Below are positions 14,455 to 22,807 of a stretch of DNA of 38,454 nt, in pieces. The stretch is from an uncultured Bacteroides sp. Lineage in GTDB: Bacteria > Bacteroidota > Bacteroidia > Bacteroidales > Bacteroidaceae. Position numbers and translations under genes: made by a program. Position 1 is the first letter of the stretch. Each line of letters starts with the position of its first letter. The stretch lies in contig CALUFR010000029.1 in NCBI GenBank assembly GCA_944319875.1, positions 1-38,454 of the forward strand. Direction: 5' to 3'. The notes under the pieces were generated by a model. That model made no database searches. It was not told the DNA's origin and saw only the letters and a list, made by a program, of their open reading frames with translations.

Positions 14455-17178
14455 TTGAAACCAAAGACAACCATATCATTCTTACTGCTTTTTCTCTTGC
14501 TGATCATTTCTGCTGAAGCCGAATCGCAGCGCAGGGGCAGGAACGTTGTGCCTCCCGGCCGACAGGGAAACTTGTCGCAGGCGGGCGATACGTTGCGGAA
14601 TGACTCCATCCCGGCCGATTCGGTGCCGGCCAAGAAGAACGAAGGACTGGACGCCCCCGTGGTGTACGAGGCGACGGACTCCATCGTGTTCACGCAGGAC
14701 GGTTATGCCCATCTTTACGGAGACGGAAAGGTGAACTATCCGCAAGCCGAGCTGACCGCCGCCGTCATTTCCATGAACATGGACAGCAGTACGGTCTATG
14801 CCCACGGTGTGGAGGACTCATTGGGCGTGATGCAGGGGACGCCTGTCTTCAAAGACGGGGAGACTCCTTATGAAACCAATACCATCCGCTATAACTTCAA
14901 GAGTAAGCGAGGCATCATCAGCAACGTGGTAAGCCAGCAGGGTGAGGGATACGTGACGGGCAACAACGCCAAGAAAGGAACGGGCAACGAGATGTATATG
15001 AAGGACGGAAAATATACGACCTGCGACAACCATGAACATCCCCATTTCTACATGCAGATGACCTATGCCAAGGTGCGACCCAAGAAGAATGTGGTTACCG
15101 GCCCGGCCTATCTGGTGGTGGAAGACGTGCCTTTGCCCTTGGCGGTGCCGTTCTTCTTCTTCCCCTTCTCCAGCAGCTATTCGTCGGGCTTCCTGATGCC
15201 TACCTATATGGATGACTCCAGCCGCGGCTTCGGCTTGACGGACGGAGGTTATTATTTTGCCATCAGTAACCAGATGGACTTGAAACTGCGCGGTGACATA
15301 TTCACGAAAGGCTCGTGGGCGCTGAATGCCGAGACCAACTACGTGAAGCGCTACAAATTCTCCGGCCTCTTCCAGGCCAGCTATCAGGTGACAAAGACAG
15401 GTGACAAGGGCTTGCCCGACTATTCCGTGTCCAAGGACTTCAAAATTGTGTGGAGCCACCGCCAGGACCCCAAGGCCAATCCCAATTCTTCTTTCTCGGC
15501 CAGTGTGAACTTCTCGACCAGTAGTTATGAGCAGACCAACATCGGAAACCTGTACAACTCGCAGGCCATGACGCAGAATACCAAGACTTCAAGCGTCAGC
15601 TACACTCGGAGTTTCCCCGATCAGAAGCTGACCATCTCGGCCACGTCGAACATCGCGCAAACCATGAAAGACTCGTCCGTGTCGGTCACCCTGCCGGACC
15701 TGACCATTTCGCTGAGCAACATTTATCCCTTCAAACGCAAGAAGGCCGTAGGCGAGGAACGTTGGTACGAAAAGATTTCCTTGCGCTACACCGGGCGCTT
15801 CAAGAACAGCATCAAGACCAAGGACTATCTGCTGTTCAAATCCAATCTCATCAAAGACTGGGAGAACGGCATGCAGCACGAAGTACCTATCAGCGCCACC
15901 TTTACCCTCTTCAAGTACTTCAACCTGACTCCTTCGGTCAACTATACGGAACGCTGGTACACCCGCAAAATCAAGCAAGGCTGGGACGAAAGGGCGAACA
16001 GAGCCGTGAACACGGATACCGTCTTCGGCTTCCACCGCGTCTACAACTATAACGCCAGCATCGGCTTGAATACCAAGATCTACGGTATGTACAAACCGAT
16101 TTTCATGCCGAAGAAGGCCATTCAGATACGCCACGTCATCACGCCTTCTATCAGCTTCAGTGCCGCGCCGGACTTCACCACCTCGCGCTACGGTTATTAT
16201 GACAGCTACTATCGGCCGAACAGCAACGGCACGCAGGATACGGTGAGATATTCCTATTACGCCAACCAGATGTTCGGCGTGCCCAGTGGAGGCAAACAAG
16301 GAAGCATCACGTTCAGCATCTCCAACAACCTGGAGATGAAATACAAGGACAAGAATGACTCCATCAAGAAAGTCAGCCTGATTGATGAATTGGGCGCCAA
16401 CCTCTCCTATAACATGGCCGCCCCGACAAGGCGTTGGAGCGACCTGACGCTGAACGCCCGACTGAAGCTGACAAAGAACTATACCTTCAGCCTGAGCTCT
16501 TCTTTCAAAACTTACGGTTACAAGTTCGACGAAAATGGTAATGTGGTGGACAACGACCGCACGGAGTGGTCCTACGGGCGCTTCGGTATCTTCCAAGGCT
16601 ACAGCTCCTCGTTCAGCTATACATTCAACAATGATACGTGGAAGAAGCTGAAAGCCTTCTTCACCGGCGAAAAAGAGGGAGAAGAGACTGACGGTGACGG
16701 GACGGAGACTGACGGATCTGCCGAGGACGGCGAGGGCGCTTTGTCAAATCAGTCCGGTAAGAAGAAAAAGGAGAAGGCGAAAGTGGATGAGGATGGTTAT
16801 ATGGCCTTCAAGATGCCATGGTCCGTTAACGTGAACTATGGTTTCGGCATTTCGGAAGACCGCAGTGCGGAAATCAACAAGAAGAAGATGCGCTATCCCT
16901 ACCGATACACACACAACCTCAGCATCAACGGCAATGTGAAAATCTCCAATAAATGGGCCATCAGCTTCAACTCTGGCTATGATTTTGACGCGAAAGAGAT
17001 TGTGCAGACCTCCTTCAACATCACGCGTGACTTGCACTGCTTCAGTATGTCGGCCAGCCTTTCGCCCTTCGGACGTTGGAAGTACTATAACTTCACCATC
17101 CGCGCCAATGCCAGCATCTTGCAGGACTTGAAGTGGGAGCAGCGCAGCCAGACGCAGAGCAATATTCAGTGGTATTGA
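14455..17178 (+). CDS. lptD: LPS-assembly outer-membrane protein LptD
   Basis: 907 residues. An N-terminal signal sequence (MKPKTTISFLLLFLLLIISAEA) is followed by an OstA/LptA-like beta-jellyroll at about residues 70-170 (IVFTQDGYAHLYGDGKVNYPQ...). The rest is a long beta-barrel of alternating aromatic and polar strands. LptD forms the outer-membrane gate that inserts LPS at the cell surface. A highly acidic then lysine-rich loop (about 740-775, GEKEGEETDGDG...GKKKKEKAK) interrupts the barrel. The start is TTG at 14455: the frame is closed by TGA at 14443-14445 and no ATG lies between, while the next ATG would remove the signal peptide. Confidence 0.9.
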   Translation: MKPKTTISFLLLFLLLIISAEAESQRRGRNVVPPGRQGNLSQAGDTLRNDSIPADSVPAKKNEGLDAPVVYEATDSIVFTQDGYAHLYGDGKVNYPQAELTAAVISMNMDSSTVYAHGVEDSLGVMQGTPVFKDGETPYETNTIRYNFKSKRGIISNVVSQQGEGYVTGNNAKKGTGNEMYMKDGKYTTCDNHEHPHFYMQMTYAKVRPKKNVVTGPAYLVVEDVPLPLAVPFFFFPFSSSYSSGFLMPTYMDDSSRGFGLTDGGYYFAISNQMDLKLRGDIFTKGSWALNAETNYVKRYKFSGLFQASYQVTKTGDKGLPDYSVSKDFKIVWSHRQDPKANPNSSFSASVNFSTSSYEQTNIGNLYNSQAMTQNTKTSSVSYTRSFPDQKLTISATSNIAQTMKDSSVSVTLPDLTISLSNIYPFKRKKAVGEERWYEKISLRYTGRFKNSIKTKDYLLFKSNLIKDWENGMQHEVPISATFTLFKYFNLTPSVNYTERWYTRKIKQGWDERANRAVNTDTVFGFHRVYNYNASIGLNTKIYGMYKPIFMPKKAIQIRHVITPSISFSAAPDFTTSRYGYYDSYYRPNSNGTQDTVRYSYYANQMFGVPSGGKQGSITFSISNNLEMKYKDKNDSIKKVSLIDELGANLSYNMAAPTRRWSDLTLNARLKLTKNYTFSLSSSFKTYGYKFDENGNVVDNDRTEWSYGRFGIFQGYSSSFSYTFNNDTWKKLKAFFTGEKEGEETDGDGTETDGSAEDGEGALSNQSGKKKKEKAKVDEDGYMAFKMPWSVNVNYGFGISEDRSAEINKKKMRYPYRYTHNLSINGNVKISNKWAISFNSGYDFDAKEIVQTSFNITRDLHCFSMSASLSPFGRWKYYNFTIRANASILQDLKWEQRSQTQSNIQWY

Positions 17179-17194
17179 TTTTTCTGGCGGATTG

Positions 17195-17202
17195 TATTTT
17201 TG
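17195..17202 (+). promoter_or_regulatory. -7 element upstream of queD-queE
   Basis: TATTTTTG matches TAnnTTTG 72 nt before the queD ATG, just past the lptD stop. Confidence 0.4.
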
Positions 17203-17274
17203 TCGTCGCATCGAGGTGACATTAGATGCGGCATTCATATAGGAATATTTATTTTAATAAGCGTATTAAACCGT

Positions 17275-17607
17275 ATGTACACAGTAGTCAAACGTATGGA
17301 GGTGTCGGCTGCTCACAGCCTGCGCCTCTCTTATCCCAGCAAGTGTGAGAATCTGCATGGTCACAACTGGATTATCACCGTCTGGTGCCGTTCGCGTGAG
17401 CTCAATCAGGACGGCATGGTAGTCGATTTCAGCCACATCAAGCAAGTGGTGATGGAGCGGCTTGATCACAAAAATCTGAATGATGTCATCCCCTGTAACC
17501 CGACGGCAGAGAACATTGCCCGATGGGTGTGCGACCAGATACCCACCTGCTTCAAGGTGGAGGTGCAGGAGTCTGAAGGAAATATGGCTGTCTATGAGAA
17601 AGATTAA
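17275..17607 (+). CDS. queD: 6-carboxytetrahydropterin synthase (QueD)
   Basis: 110 residues, normal for QueD. It converts dihydroneopterin triphosphate to 6-carboxytetrahydropterin, an early step of queuosine (7-deazaguanine) synthesis. Zinc ligands H14 (SAAHSL), H28 and H30 (NLHGHNW) and the catalytic C24 are present, plus the later DHKNLND and PTAENIARW...VEVQES motifs. The ATG at 17275 matches the family N-terminus; longer in-frame versions start at TTG codons and add unrelated residues. The stop overlaps the queE start by 14 bp, indicating coupled translation. Confidence 0.95.
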   Translation: MYTVVKRMEVSAAHSLRLSYPSKCENLHGHNWIITVWCRSRELNQDGMVVDFSHIKQVVMERLDHKNLNDVIPCNPTAENIARWVCDQIPTCFKVEVQESEGNMAVYEKD

Positions 17608-18139
17608 CGAGATATTCTACAGTCTGCAGGGCGAAGGATACCACACGGGAACCCCGGCCGTGTTTATACGCTTTTCGGGCTGTAACCTGAAGTGCGCTTT
17701 CTGCGACACGCGCCACGAGGAGGGTACGCAGATGACCGACGAAGCCATCCTGGCTGAAGTTCAAAAGTATCCCGCCCGCATGGTGATACTGACCGGTGGT
17801 GAACCTTCGCTTTGGATTGACGAGGCATTCGTCGACCTGCTGCATCAAGCCGGCAAGTATATCTGCATCGAGACGAACGGCACCCGTCCGCTGCCTCCGG
17901 GGATAGATTGGGTGACTTGTTCGCCCAAGCGGGAAGGGCGGCTGAGGCTGACCCGTATGGACGAAGTGAAAGTGGTGTACGAAGGACAGGATTTGGAGCC
18001 TTACGAGGAGTTGCCGGCCGCGCATTTCTTCCTCCAGCCTTGTTCGTGCCTGAATACGGCCGAGACAGTGGCTTGTGTGTTGGCGCATCCGCGGTGGAGG
18101 CTCAGCCTTCAGACGCACAAACTGATTTGCATTCCGTAG
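17594..18139 (+). CDS. queE: 7-carboxy-7-deazaguanine synthase (QueE, radical SAM)
   Basis: 181 residues. A radical SAM enzyme that rearranges the QueD product to 7-carboxy-7-deazaguanine. The motif C30-x3-C34-x2-C37 (GCNLKCAFC) binds the 4Fe-4S cluster; YSLQGEG at the N-terminus and the SAM-binding GGEPSL motif follow. The C-terminal FFLQPC and WRLSLQTHKLICIP are typical of QueE. The ATG at 17594 is inside queD's last codons. A strong hairpin (18168-18215) ends the operon. Confidence 0.95.
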   Translation: MRKINEIFYSLQGEGYHTGTPAVFIRFSGCNLKCAFCDTRHEEGTQMTDEAILAEVQKYPARMVILTGGEPSLWIDEAFVDLLHQAGKYICIETNGTRPLPPGIDWVTCSPKREGRLRLTRMDEVKVVYEGQDLEPYEELPAAHFFLQPCSCLNTAETVACVLAHPRWRLSLQTHKLICIP

Positions 18140-18167
18140 AAATATTGAGGGAAGAAGTATTCATCCT

Positions 18168-18215
18168 AAACGAACAGAAGCTGCAACCCCATTAGGGCGC
18201 AGCTTCTGTTCGTTT
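18168..18215. terminator. bidirectional terminator between queE and tRNA-Trp
   Basis: Perfect 17-bp arms (18168-18184 and 18199-18215, core GAACAGAAGCTGC/GCAGCTTCTGTTC) with a 14-nt loop. The outer AAA/TTT ends give short U runs in both directions. It sits immediately past the 3' end of the tRNA (18217) and 28 bp past the queE stop. Confidence 0.85.
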
Positions 18216-18216
18216 G

Positions 18217-18289
18217 CACGGGAAGAGAGGCTCGAACTCCCGACACTCGGTTTTGGAGACCGATGCTCTACCAACTGAGCTATTCCCGT
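18217..18289 (-). tRNA. tRNA-Trp (anticodon CCA)
   Basis: 73 nt that fold as a full cloverleaf on the minus strand. The acceptor ACGGGAA/TTCCCGT carries discriminator G, U8-A9 and D-stem GCTC/GAGC. The anticodon arm is TCGGT-CTCCAAA-ACCGA with anticodon CCA, and the T-arm is GGGAG-TTCGAGC-CTCTC with one G-U pair. CCA is not encoded at the 3' end. A perfect-looking promoter sits just upstream and a terminator just downstream, so it is a stand-alone unit. Confidence 0.95.
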
Positions 18290-18300
18290 GTTTGCGGCTG

Positions 18301-18330
18301 CAAAGGTAACGGAAAGTTTTGAATATGCAA
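18301..18330 (-). promoter_or_regulatory. promoter of tRNA-Trp
   Basis: On the minus strand, TTG (18328-18330), 19 nt, then TACCTTTG (18301-18308). Transcription would start a few nt before the mature tRNA 5' end at 18289. Confidence 0.75.
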
Positions 18331-18352
18331 GCGTATGACTGAATAAAGTTGC

Positions 18353-18928
18353 TCAAAGCATTTGCAGATCCTGATACATCACGCGATAGGCCGCCGCTTT
18401 TTTCTCCAAGGCCAGCGGATAGGCCCGCGAGGAGGAAGGCATGCGATAGAGGTGCAGAGGACGCCCGTCGCTTACGAACTCGGTAAAGTCGCCTACTTTA
18501 GGAGCGGTGATTGCGAATTGGGCACACAAGGTCTCGGTGGCTTTCTCGCCTGTCGTGACGATGGCACGGCATTGGGGCAGCTCTCGCAACAGCGCCCGGA
18601 TGTCAGTGGGGCGCACCACTTCGAGAAACTTGTCCGAGGCATTGTCCTGCAAGCGCCTGACGGCAGAGGCCGTGTCAAACAGGGCAATGCCTTTTTCTTG
18701 CAGGAATGTGATGAGGCGTTCCTTGCAGAAAGCCTTTTCTCCTTGGATTACGAAATGATCCTTGTCACCGAAAAACAGCAACCCCACAATGCGCCACATG
18801 TCGTTGTTCCAGTTGGGATAGTAAAAGTCCATGCTCCACCGCTTGCGTTGTGGCGGGAAGCTGCCCAGCATCAGCAGTTTCGCGTTGGCGGGCAGAAAAG
18901 GCTCCAGGGGGTGTTGTTCAGTCTCCAT
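18353..18928 (-). CDS. uracil-DNA glycosylase superfamily protein (Mug-like)
   Basis: 191 residues. The early motif LLMLGSFPPQRKRWSMDFYYPNWNNDMW matches the active-site loop of the UDG/Mug superfamily (GSFP...F..N). The late motif YRMPSSSRAYPL corresponds to the DNA-intercalation loop (PSSS/PSPS). Such proteins remove uracil or mismatched bases, but this branch is little studied and the catalytic acid is not obvious, so activity is inferred. It follows the unknown gene at 18970-19590 by 41 bp and may share its transcript. Confidence 0.8.
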   Translation of the reverse strand: METEQHPLEPFLPANAKLLMLGSFPPQRKRWSMDFYYPNWNNDMWRIVGLLFFGDKDHFVIQGEKAFCKERLITFLQEKGIALFDTASAVRRLQDNASDKFLEVVRPTDIRALLRELPQCRAIVTTGEKATETLCAQFAITAPKVGDFTEFVSDGRPLHLYRMPSSSRAYPLALEKKAAAYRVMYQDLQML

Positions 18929-18969
18929 TCAGCGGGTTGATGCTGCCCCAAGGGGCATTGGCCTCTCGA

Positions 18970-19590
18970 TTATTCCTTAGTGTTCTTCTTTGACTCCTTT
19001 TTGGCCAGCATCACGACGTTGTAGACATATTCCGTCATCCATTGTTCGGAGTACCCCAGTCGTTCCTTGTACTGGCGCACGGCGGCGGCAGTCTTGTGTA
19101 CGTCGTCCTTCTTCCATACGGTCTTGGTGCAGACGTCGTGTACCGTTTTCTCCGTCATGGTGCGCAGAGCGCTCTTGAAGATGGACGGCATGCGGAACTT
19201 CCACTGCATCAGGTTGCCCATCAGCATCATCAGGTCGTTGAGAAATCCTTGGTACATGAAGAGGTAGCTTTGGATGTCGTTCGGTGTGCGGCAGTGCTTC
19301 TTGATGGAGTTGTCGATTTCCTTGAAGAAATTCTCGCTCAGTTCATAGTCCTGCATCAGCATTTTCTTGGACGTCGTCTTCTCGGCTTGTCCCAAGCGTC
19401 CGCCCTGCGTAGGGATCTTGAACAGGCGTTTGAAGTTGGCCACGTCGGGCACGAAGCGGATATTGGTGATGCCCAGGTTGACGGCTATTACGGATTGGAA
19501 ATAGACACGCGTCAGCAGGGCGAAATCCTCCACGTTCTTTGAGGAGATTTCTCCTTTATTCTTTTTGAATAAGTTGGCAAATATTCCCAT
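18970..19590 (-). CDS. conserved protein of unknown function
   Basis: 206 residues, soluble, lysine-rich, with no signal peptide or membrane segment. It begins MGIFANLFKKNKGE and looks mostly helical (LFMYQGFLNDLMMLMGNLMQWKF..., TAAAVRQYKERLGYSEQWMTEYVYNVVMLAKKE). I do not recognise a family. A TATTTTTG box (minus strand, 19619-19626) lies about 30 nt upstream, consistent with its own promoter. A real gene is supported by clean coding statistics by eye, a correct ATG and operon-like placement before the glycosylase-like gene. Confidence 0.75.
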   Translation of the reverse strand: MGIFANLFKKNKGEISSKNVEDFALLTRVYFQSVIAVNLGITNIRFVPDVANFKRLFKIPTQGGRLGQAEKTTSKKMLMQDYELSENFFKEIDNSIKKHCRTPNDIQSYLFMYQGFLNDLMMLMGNLMQWKFRMPSIFKSALRTMTEKTVHDVCTKTVWKKDDVHKTAAAVRQYKERLGYSEQWMTEYVYNVVMLAKKESKKNTKE

Positions 19591-19750
19591 GTTTCTTTAT
19601 GTAAATTTATTTGTGGCGCAAAAATACGAAAATCTGTGGAATAAACGTCGGATTTTAGCAAGAAATAATGAGCTTGTATCCTGGCATTAAAACGCCTGCA
19701 TTCTGACATTAAAACATCTGCAACCTGTCTTTAAGTTGCATGCGATTGTA

Positions 19751-20030
19751 ACGACACGTGCCGTTACCCCCTCACGCCACGGCTCCTCAGGGTGTGACGA
19801 AGCACGGTGTCACAACCTAAGGAAGCACGGCCTTACACTATGCTCCTAAAGTGCCACTTGGGAAACGTGAAGTGCCACTTGAGAGACGTAAAGTGCCACT
19901 TGAGGGTGTGAAAGAAGCTGTTCCATCCTCCTCTGTAATTACTTTCTTCGAAACATCCTTCACGCTTTCACGGGAATATAACCAATTGCTATACAAGAAA
20001 ATACGGTGAAGGATACATCTTTCACGTGAA
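19751..20030. repeat. dispersed intergenic repeat, copy 2 (three 21-bp units)
   Basis: It matches 1558-1816 along its whole length. Hairpin A (19789-19799 with 19808-19818) keeps the stem with one mismatch and one G-T pair. Hairpin B (19818-19822 with 19831-19835) is unchanged. Both loops are AAGCACGG. It has three 21-bp units (19849-19869, 19870-19890, 19891-19911) against two in copy 1, which accounts for the length difference. Confidence 0.85.
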
Positions 20031-20103
20031 CGAATGATCCTTTTTTAAGGCCATATCCCTAAACAATCAAGCCTCCATATCGCCATAAACTAAATTTAAT
20101 TTA

Positions 20104-20111
20104 TAAATTTG
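20104..20111 (+). promoter_or_regulatory. -7 element upstream of the RsmF-like gene
   Basis: TAAATTTG matches TAnnTTTG, 33 nt before the ATG at 20145; no clear -33 element. Confidence 0.45.
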
Positions 20112-20144
20112 CAGCGGTGACCAAGTTATTAAAAGCCGACCGAC

Positions 20145-21569
20145 ATGCAACTACCCGAATCTTTTGTAAAGAACTTATATGCCCTGTTGGGCGAAGGGGA
20201 AGGCACGCGCCTGTGTGAAGCCTTGACGCAAACCGTGCCGCCCGTCAGCATCCGCCTCAACCCCTTGAAGCGGACAGATCATTCTTCATCCTTCATTCTT
20301 CATTCTTCATTGGATAAGGTTCCGTGGGCTTCGGGCGCCTTCTACCTGAACGAACGTCCGGCGTTCACGTTCGACCCGTTGTTTCATGCGGGCTGTTACT
20401 ACGTGCAGGAGGCGTCGTCTATGTTTGTGGAGCAGGTTTTGCGGCAACATTTGCCGGGAGGTGAACCCGTGGCGGCTCTCGACCTTTGTGCCGCGCCCGG
20501 CGGGAAATCCACCCTGCTTCGTAGCCTGTTGCCGGCGGGTAGTTTGCTGGTGGCCAACGAGGTAGTGCGGAACCGTGCGCAGGTATTGGCGGAGAACTTG
20601 ACCAAATGGGGGCACCCCGATGTGGTGGTGACGAACAGCGACCCGGCGGACTTTACGCCGATGGCGGATTGCTTCGACTTGATACTGACCGATGTGCCTT
20701 GCTCGGGCGAGGGGATGTTCCGTAAAGACGAAGGCGCGGTGGGCGAGTGGAGCCCGGAGAATGTGGAGAACTGCTGGAAACGTCAGCGGCGTATTCTCTC
20801 CGACATCTGGCCTTGCCTGAAGGAGGGTGGGCTGCTTATCTATAGTACCTGTACCTATAACACCCGTGAGGATGAGGAGAATGTCCGTTGGATACGGGAC
20901 GAACTGGGGGCGGAAGTCCTTTCTTTGGACGTGCCCGAGGAATGGGGTGTCACCGGCAACCTGTTGACGGGAGAGGACTTTCCCGTCTATCGTTTCCTGC
21001 CGCACCGCACACGGGGCGAAGGCTTCTTCCTGGCCGTATTGCGCAAGTCGGATGGAGCGGAAGAGGAACTTTCCCGCTTGCCGTCCGCCAAGGCGAAGGA
21101 AAAGCGCGGGAAAGGCAAAGACAAAACGCCGGCTTTGTTTGGCAAAGCCCAATTGGCTGAAGTCGGGAGCTGGCTGAGGAACGCGGACGGTTATACCTTG
21201 CTGCCTGAGGGAAATACGGTGAGTGCTTTTCCTGCCGCCTGGCTTCCTTTGCTGGAGGGATTGAAGAAAACGGTGCGTGTGATGCAGGCAGGTGTTCCCT
21301 TGGCGGAGATGAAGGGGAAAGATTGCATGCCTCTCCACGCTTTGGCTATGAGCACCTTGCTGCGTGCCGATGCTTTCCCACGTCAGGAGGTGGACGAGCC
21401 GCAAGCCATTGCCTATCTACGCAAAGAGGCCATCGCCCTTCCGGACGCGGCCTCTCGCGGTATTGTGTTGCTGACTTATCGGGATGTCCCCCTGGGCTTT
21501 GTGAAGAATGTCGGCAACCGTGCCAATAACCTCTATCCCCAGGAGTGGCGTATCCGCAAGAGCTTATAG
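20145..21569 (+). CDS. RsmF-like rRNA cytosine-C5 methyltransferase (NOL1/NOP2/Sun family)
   Basis: 474 residues. It is predicted to methylate C5 of a cytosine in rRNA (or tRNA) with SAM. The SAM motif DLCAAPGGK is at 113-121. Two catalytic cysteines are present: C186 in DVPCSGEG and C236 in YSTCTYN. The C-terminal region (about 290-474) resembles the RNA-binding tail of RsmF, ending GFVKNVGNRANNLYPQEWRI. Residues 46-57 (HSSSFILHSSLD) are unusual: they are encoded by an ATTCTTCATT word repeat (20281-20311) of the kind found between genes elsewhere in the window. The stop overlaps that of the convergent efflux channel gene by 6 bp, leaving no room for a terminator. Confidence 0.9.
   Translation: MQLPESFVKNLYALLGEGEGTRLCEALTQTVPPVSIRLNPLKRTDHSSSFILHSSLDKVPWASGAFYLNERPAFTFDPLFHAGCYYVQEASSMFVEQVLRQHLPGGEPVAALDLCAAPGGKSTLLRSLLPAGSLLVANEVVRNRAQVLAENLTKWGHPDVVVTNSDPADFTPMADCFDLILTDVPCSGEGMFRKDEGAVGEWSPENVENCWKRQRRILSDIWPCLKEGGLLIYSTCTYNTREDEENVRWIRDELGAEVLSLDVPEEWGVTGNLLTGEDFPVYRFLPHRTRGEGFFLAVLRKSDGAEEELSRLPSAKAKEKRGKGKDKTPALFGKAQLAEVGSWLRNADGYTLLPEGNTVSAFPAAWLPLLEGLKKTVRVMQAGVPLAEMKGKDCMPLHALAMSTLLRADAFPRQEVDEPQAIAYLRKEAIALPDAASRGIVLLTYRDVPLGFVKNVGNRANNLYPQEWRIRKSL
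20281..20311. repeat. ATTCTTCATT word repeat inside a coding gene
   Basis: ATTCTTCAT and CCTTCATT words in tandem, the same vocabulary as 34449-34465 and 35909-35932, here read through in frame as serine/phenylalanine/leucine-rich residues in the RsmF-like protein. Confidence 0.75.
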
Positions 21570-22805
21570 ACGGCTCTTGTAGATGCGTGCCATGACCTTC
21601 TGGTATTGGTTTTCCAATTGCAGCAGGTTGCTTTGGCTTTGGTAGACTACCGATACTTCCACAAAGTACTCTATCATACTGATTTCCCCGCCTTCCAGGG
21701 CCTTGCGCAAGAGCTTCAGGTCCTGTTGCTGGCGGAATGTCTCGTTGTACTCCTTCATGGAGGCGTGCAGGCTGCATGCCTCGTCATAGAGTTGCCACAA
21801 GGCCGTGCCGGCGTTGAGGCGGGCGTTCTCTTTCTGGAAACTGACGCTTTGCGCCTGGGTGCGTGCCGCTTTCACCTTGCCGTGGTTTTGGAAGATGGGG
21901 AAGGAGAAGCCCACGACCAAGCCGTTGAGCGGGTGGCGGGTCTCCGTGTTGCGCCGGTAGCCCAATTGCAACTGGGGCAACCATCCTTGGCGGCTGACGG
22001 AGAGTTGCTTTTGGGCGGCGAGGCTTTCCTGCTCCAAGGATTGCAGGGTGGGGTCGCCTGCCAGCAGTTCTTCGCAGAGTGCACCGAAATCCCCGGGCAG
22101 GGGCATGGCGGGGTATTCCGTCAATCCCAAGTTTTGAGCGGAAGGCGTGGCGGAACCTTCGGGCATCGGGCGTCCGGGCACCAAAGATTGGTTGCCGTTC
22201 AGGGCGGTCAGTTCTTTCATCTTGTTTTGCAGTGCCGTTCGGTTCATGCGGGCTTCTGTCCGTACGTTCAACAACTCCAGGTTGATTTTGTTCGTTTCCA
22301 GGGAACTGGCGTCACCCGTAGCCAGGCGCCGGCGGTACATCTCGGCCAGTTCTTCGGCGTTGCGCAGGCGTTCCTCCAGTATCTGTTGCTGGTGTCCCAG
22401 CCAAATGATGTCTAAGCAAGCTTCTTGCGCCTGAAGCAGGATGTCCTGCCGCAGGGCGTTGGCTTGTGCGTCCAGCGAGCCGGACTTCATGCGGTTCAGT
22501 TTGGCACGGGTCACGTAGAGCGACGGGAAGTCGAAGCTCTGCGCGATGACCAGTTCGCCCACGGTAATGTCCTTATCGTCCGAGTCCCACAAGTGGGCGT
22601 AAGACAGGGTAGGGTCGGGCAGGTTGTTGGCGGCGCGGTTCTCCAGCTTTTGGGCGGCGGTAATCCGTTCGTTGCTCTGCAACTGCTTGTTGTTCATCTC
22701 TATCTGTTGGAGGATGGCGTTGATGGCGCTCTCCCGGCCTTGTCCGTGCATGGTCACGGGCAGTAGGGCAAGGCTCAATGAGCATATCAAGTATATCTTC
22801 TTCAT
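21564..22805 (-). CDS. outer-membrane efflux channel (TolC/CzcC-like)
   Basis: About 413 residues from the ATG at 22805; a GTG at 22811 overlapping the pump's stop is also possible. It has a signal peptide (MKKIYLICSLSLALLPVTMHG) and then two repeats of long helices and short strands as in TolC-family channels, for example RLRNAEELAEMYRRRLATGDASSLETNKINLELL. It would form the outer-membrane exit of the tripartite RND pump encoded just upstream. Gene order is adaptor, pump, channel. It converges on the RsmF-like gene with overlapping stop codons. Confidence 0.9.
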   Translation of the reverse strand: MKKIYLICSLSLALLPVTMHGQGRESAINAILQQIEMNNKQLQSNERITAAQKLENRAANNLPDPTLSYAHLWDSDDKDITVGELVIAQSFDFPSLYVTRAKLNRMKSGSLDAQANALRQDILLQAQEACLDIIWLGHQQQILEERLRNAEELAEMYRRRLATGDASSLETNKINLELLNVRTEARMNRTALQNKMKELTALNGNQSLVPGRPMPEGSATPSAQNLGLTEYPAMPLPGDFGALCEELLAGDPTLQSLEQESLAAQKQLSVSRQGWLPQLQLGYRRNTETRHPLNGLVVGFSFPIFQNHGKVKAARTQAQSVSFQKENARLNAGTALWQLYDEACSLHASMKEYNETFRQQQDLKLLRKALEGGEISMIEYFVEVSVVYQSQSNLLQLENQYQKVMARIYKSRL

Positions 22806-22807
22806 AA

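Larger units (their letters stand above)
19591..20144. other. 554-bp interval without a gene
   Basis: It contains the promoter-like box of the unknown gene (19619-19626, -), the second copy of the dispersed repeat (19751-20030) and a TAAATTTG box (20104-20111, +) for the methyltransferase. I see no credible ORF in it. Confidence 0.8.
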
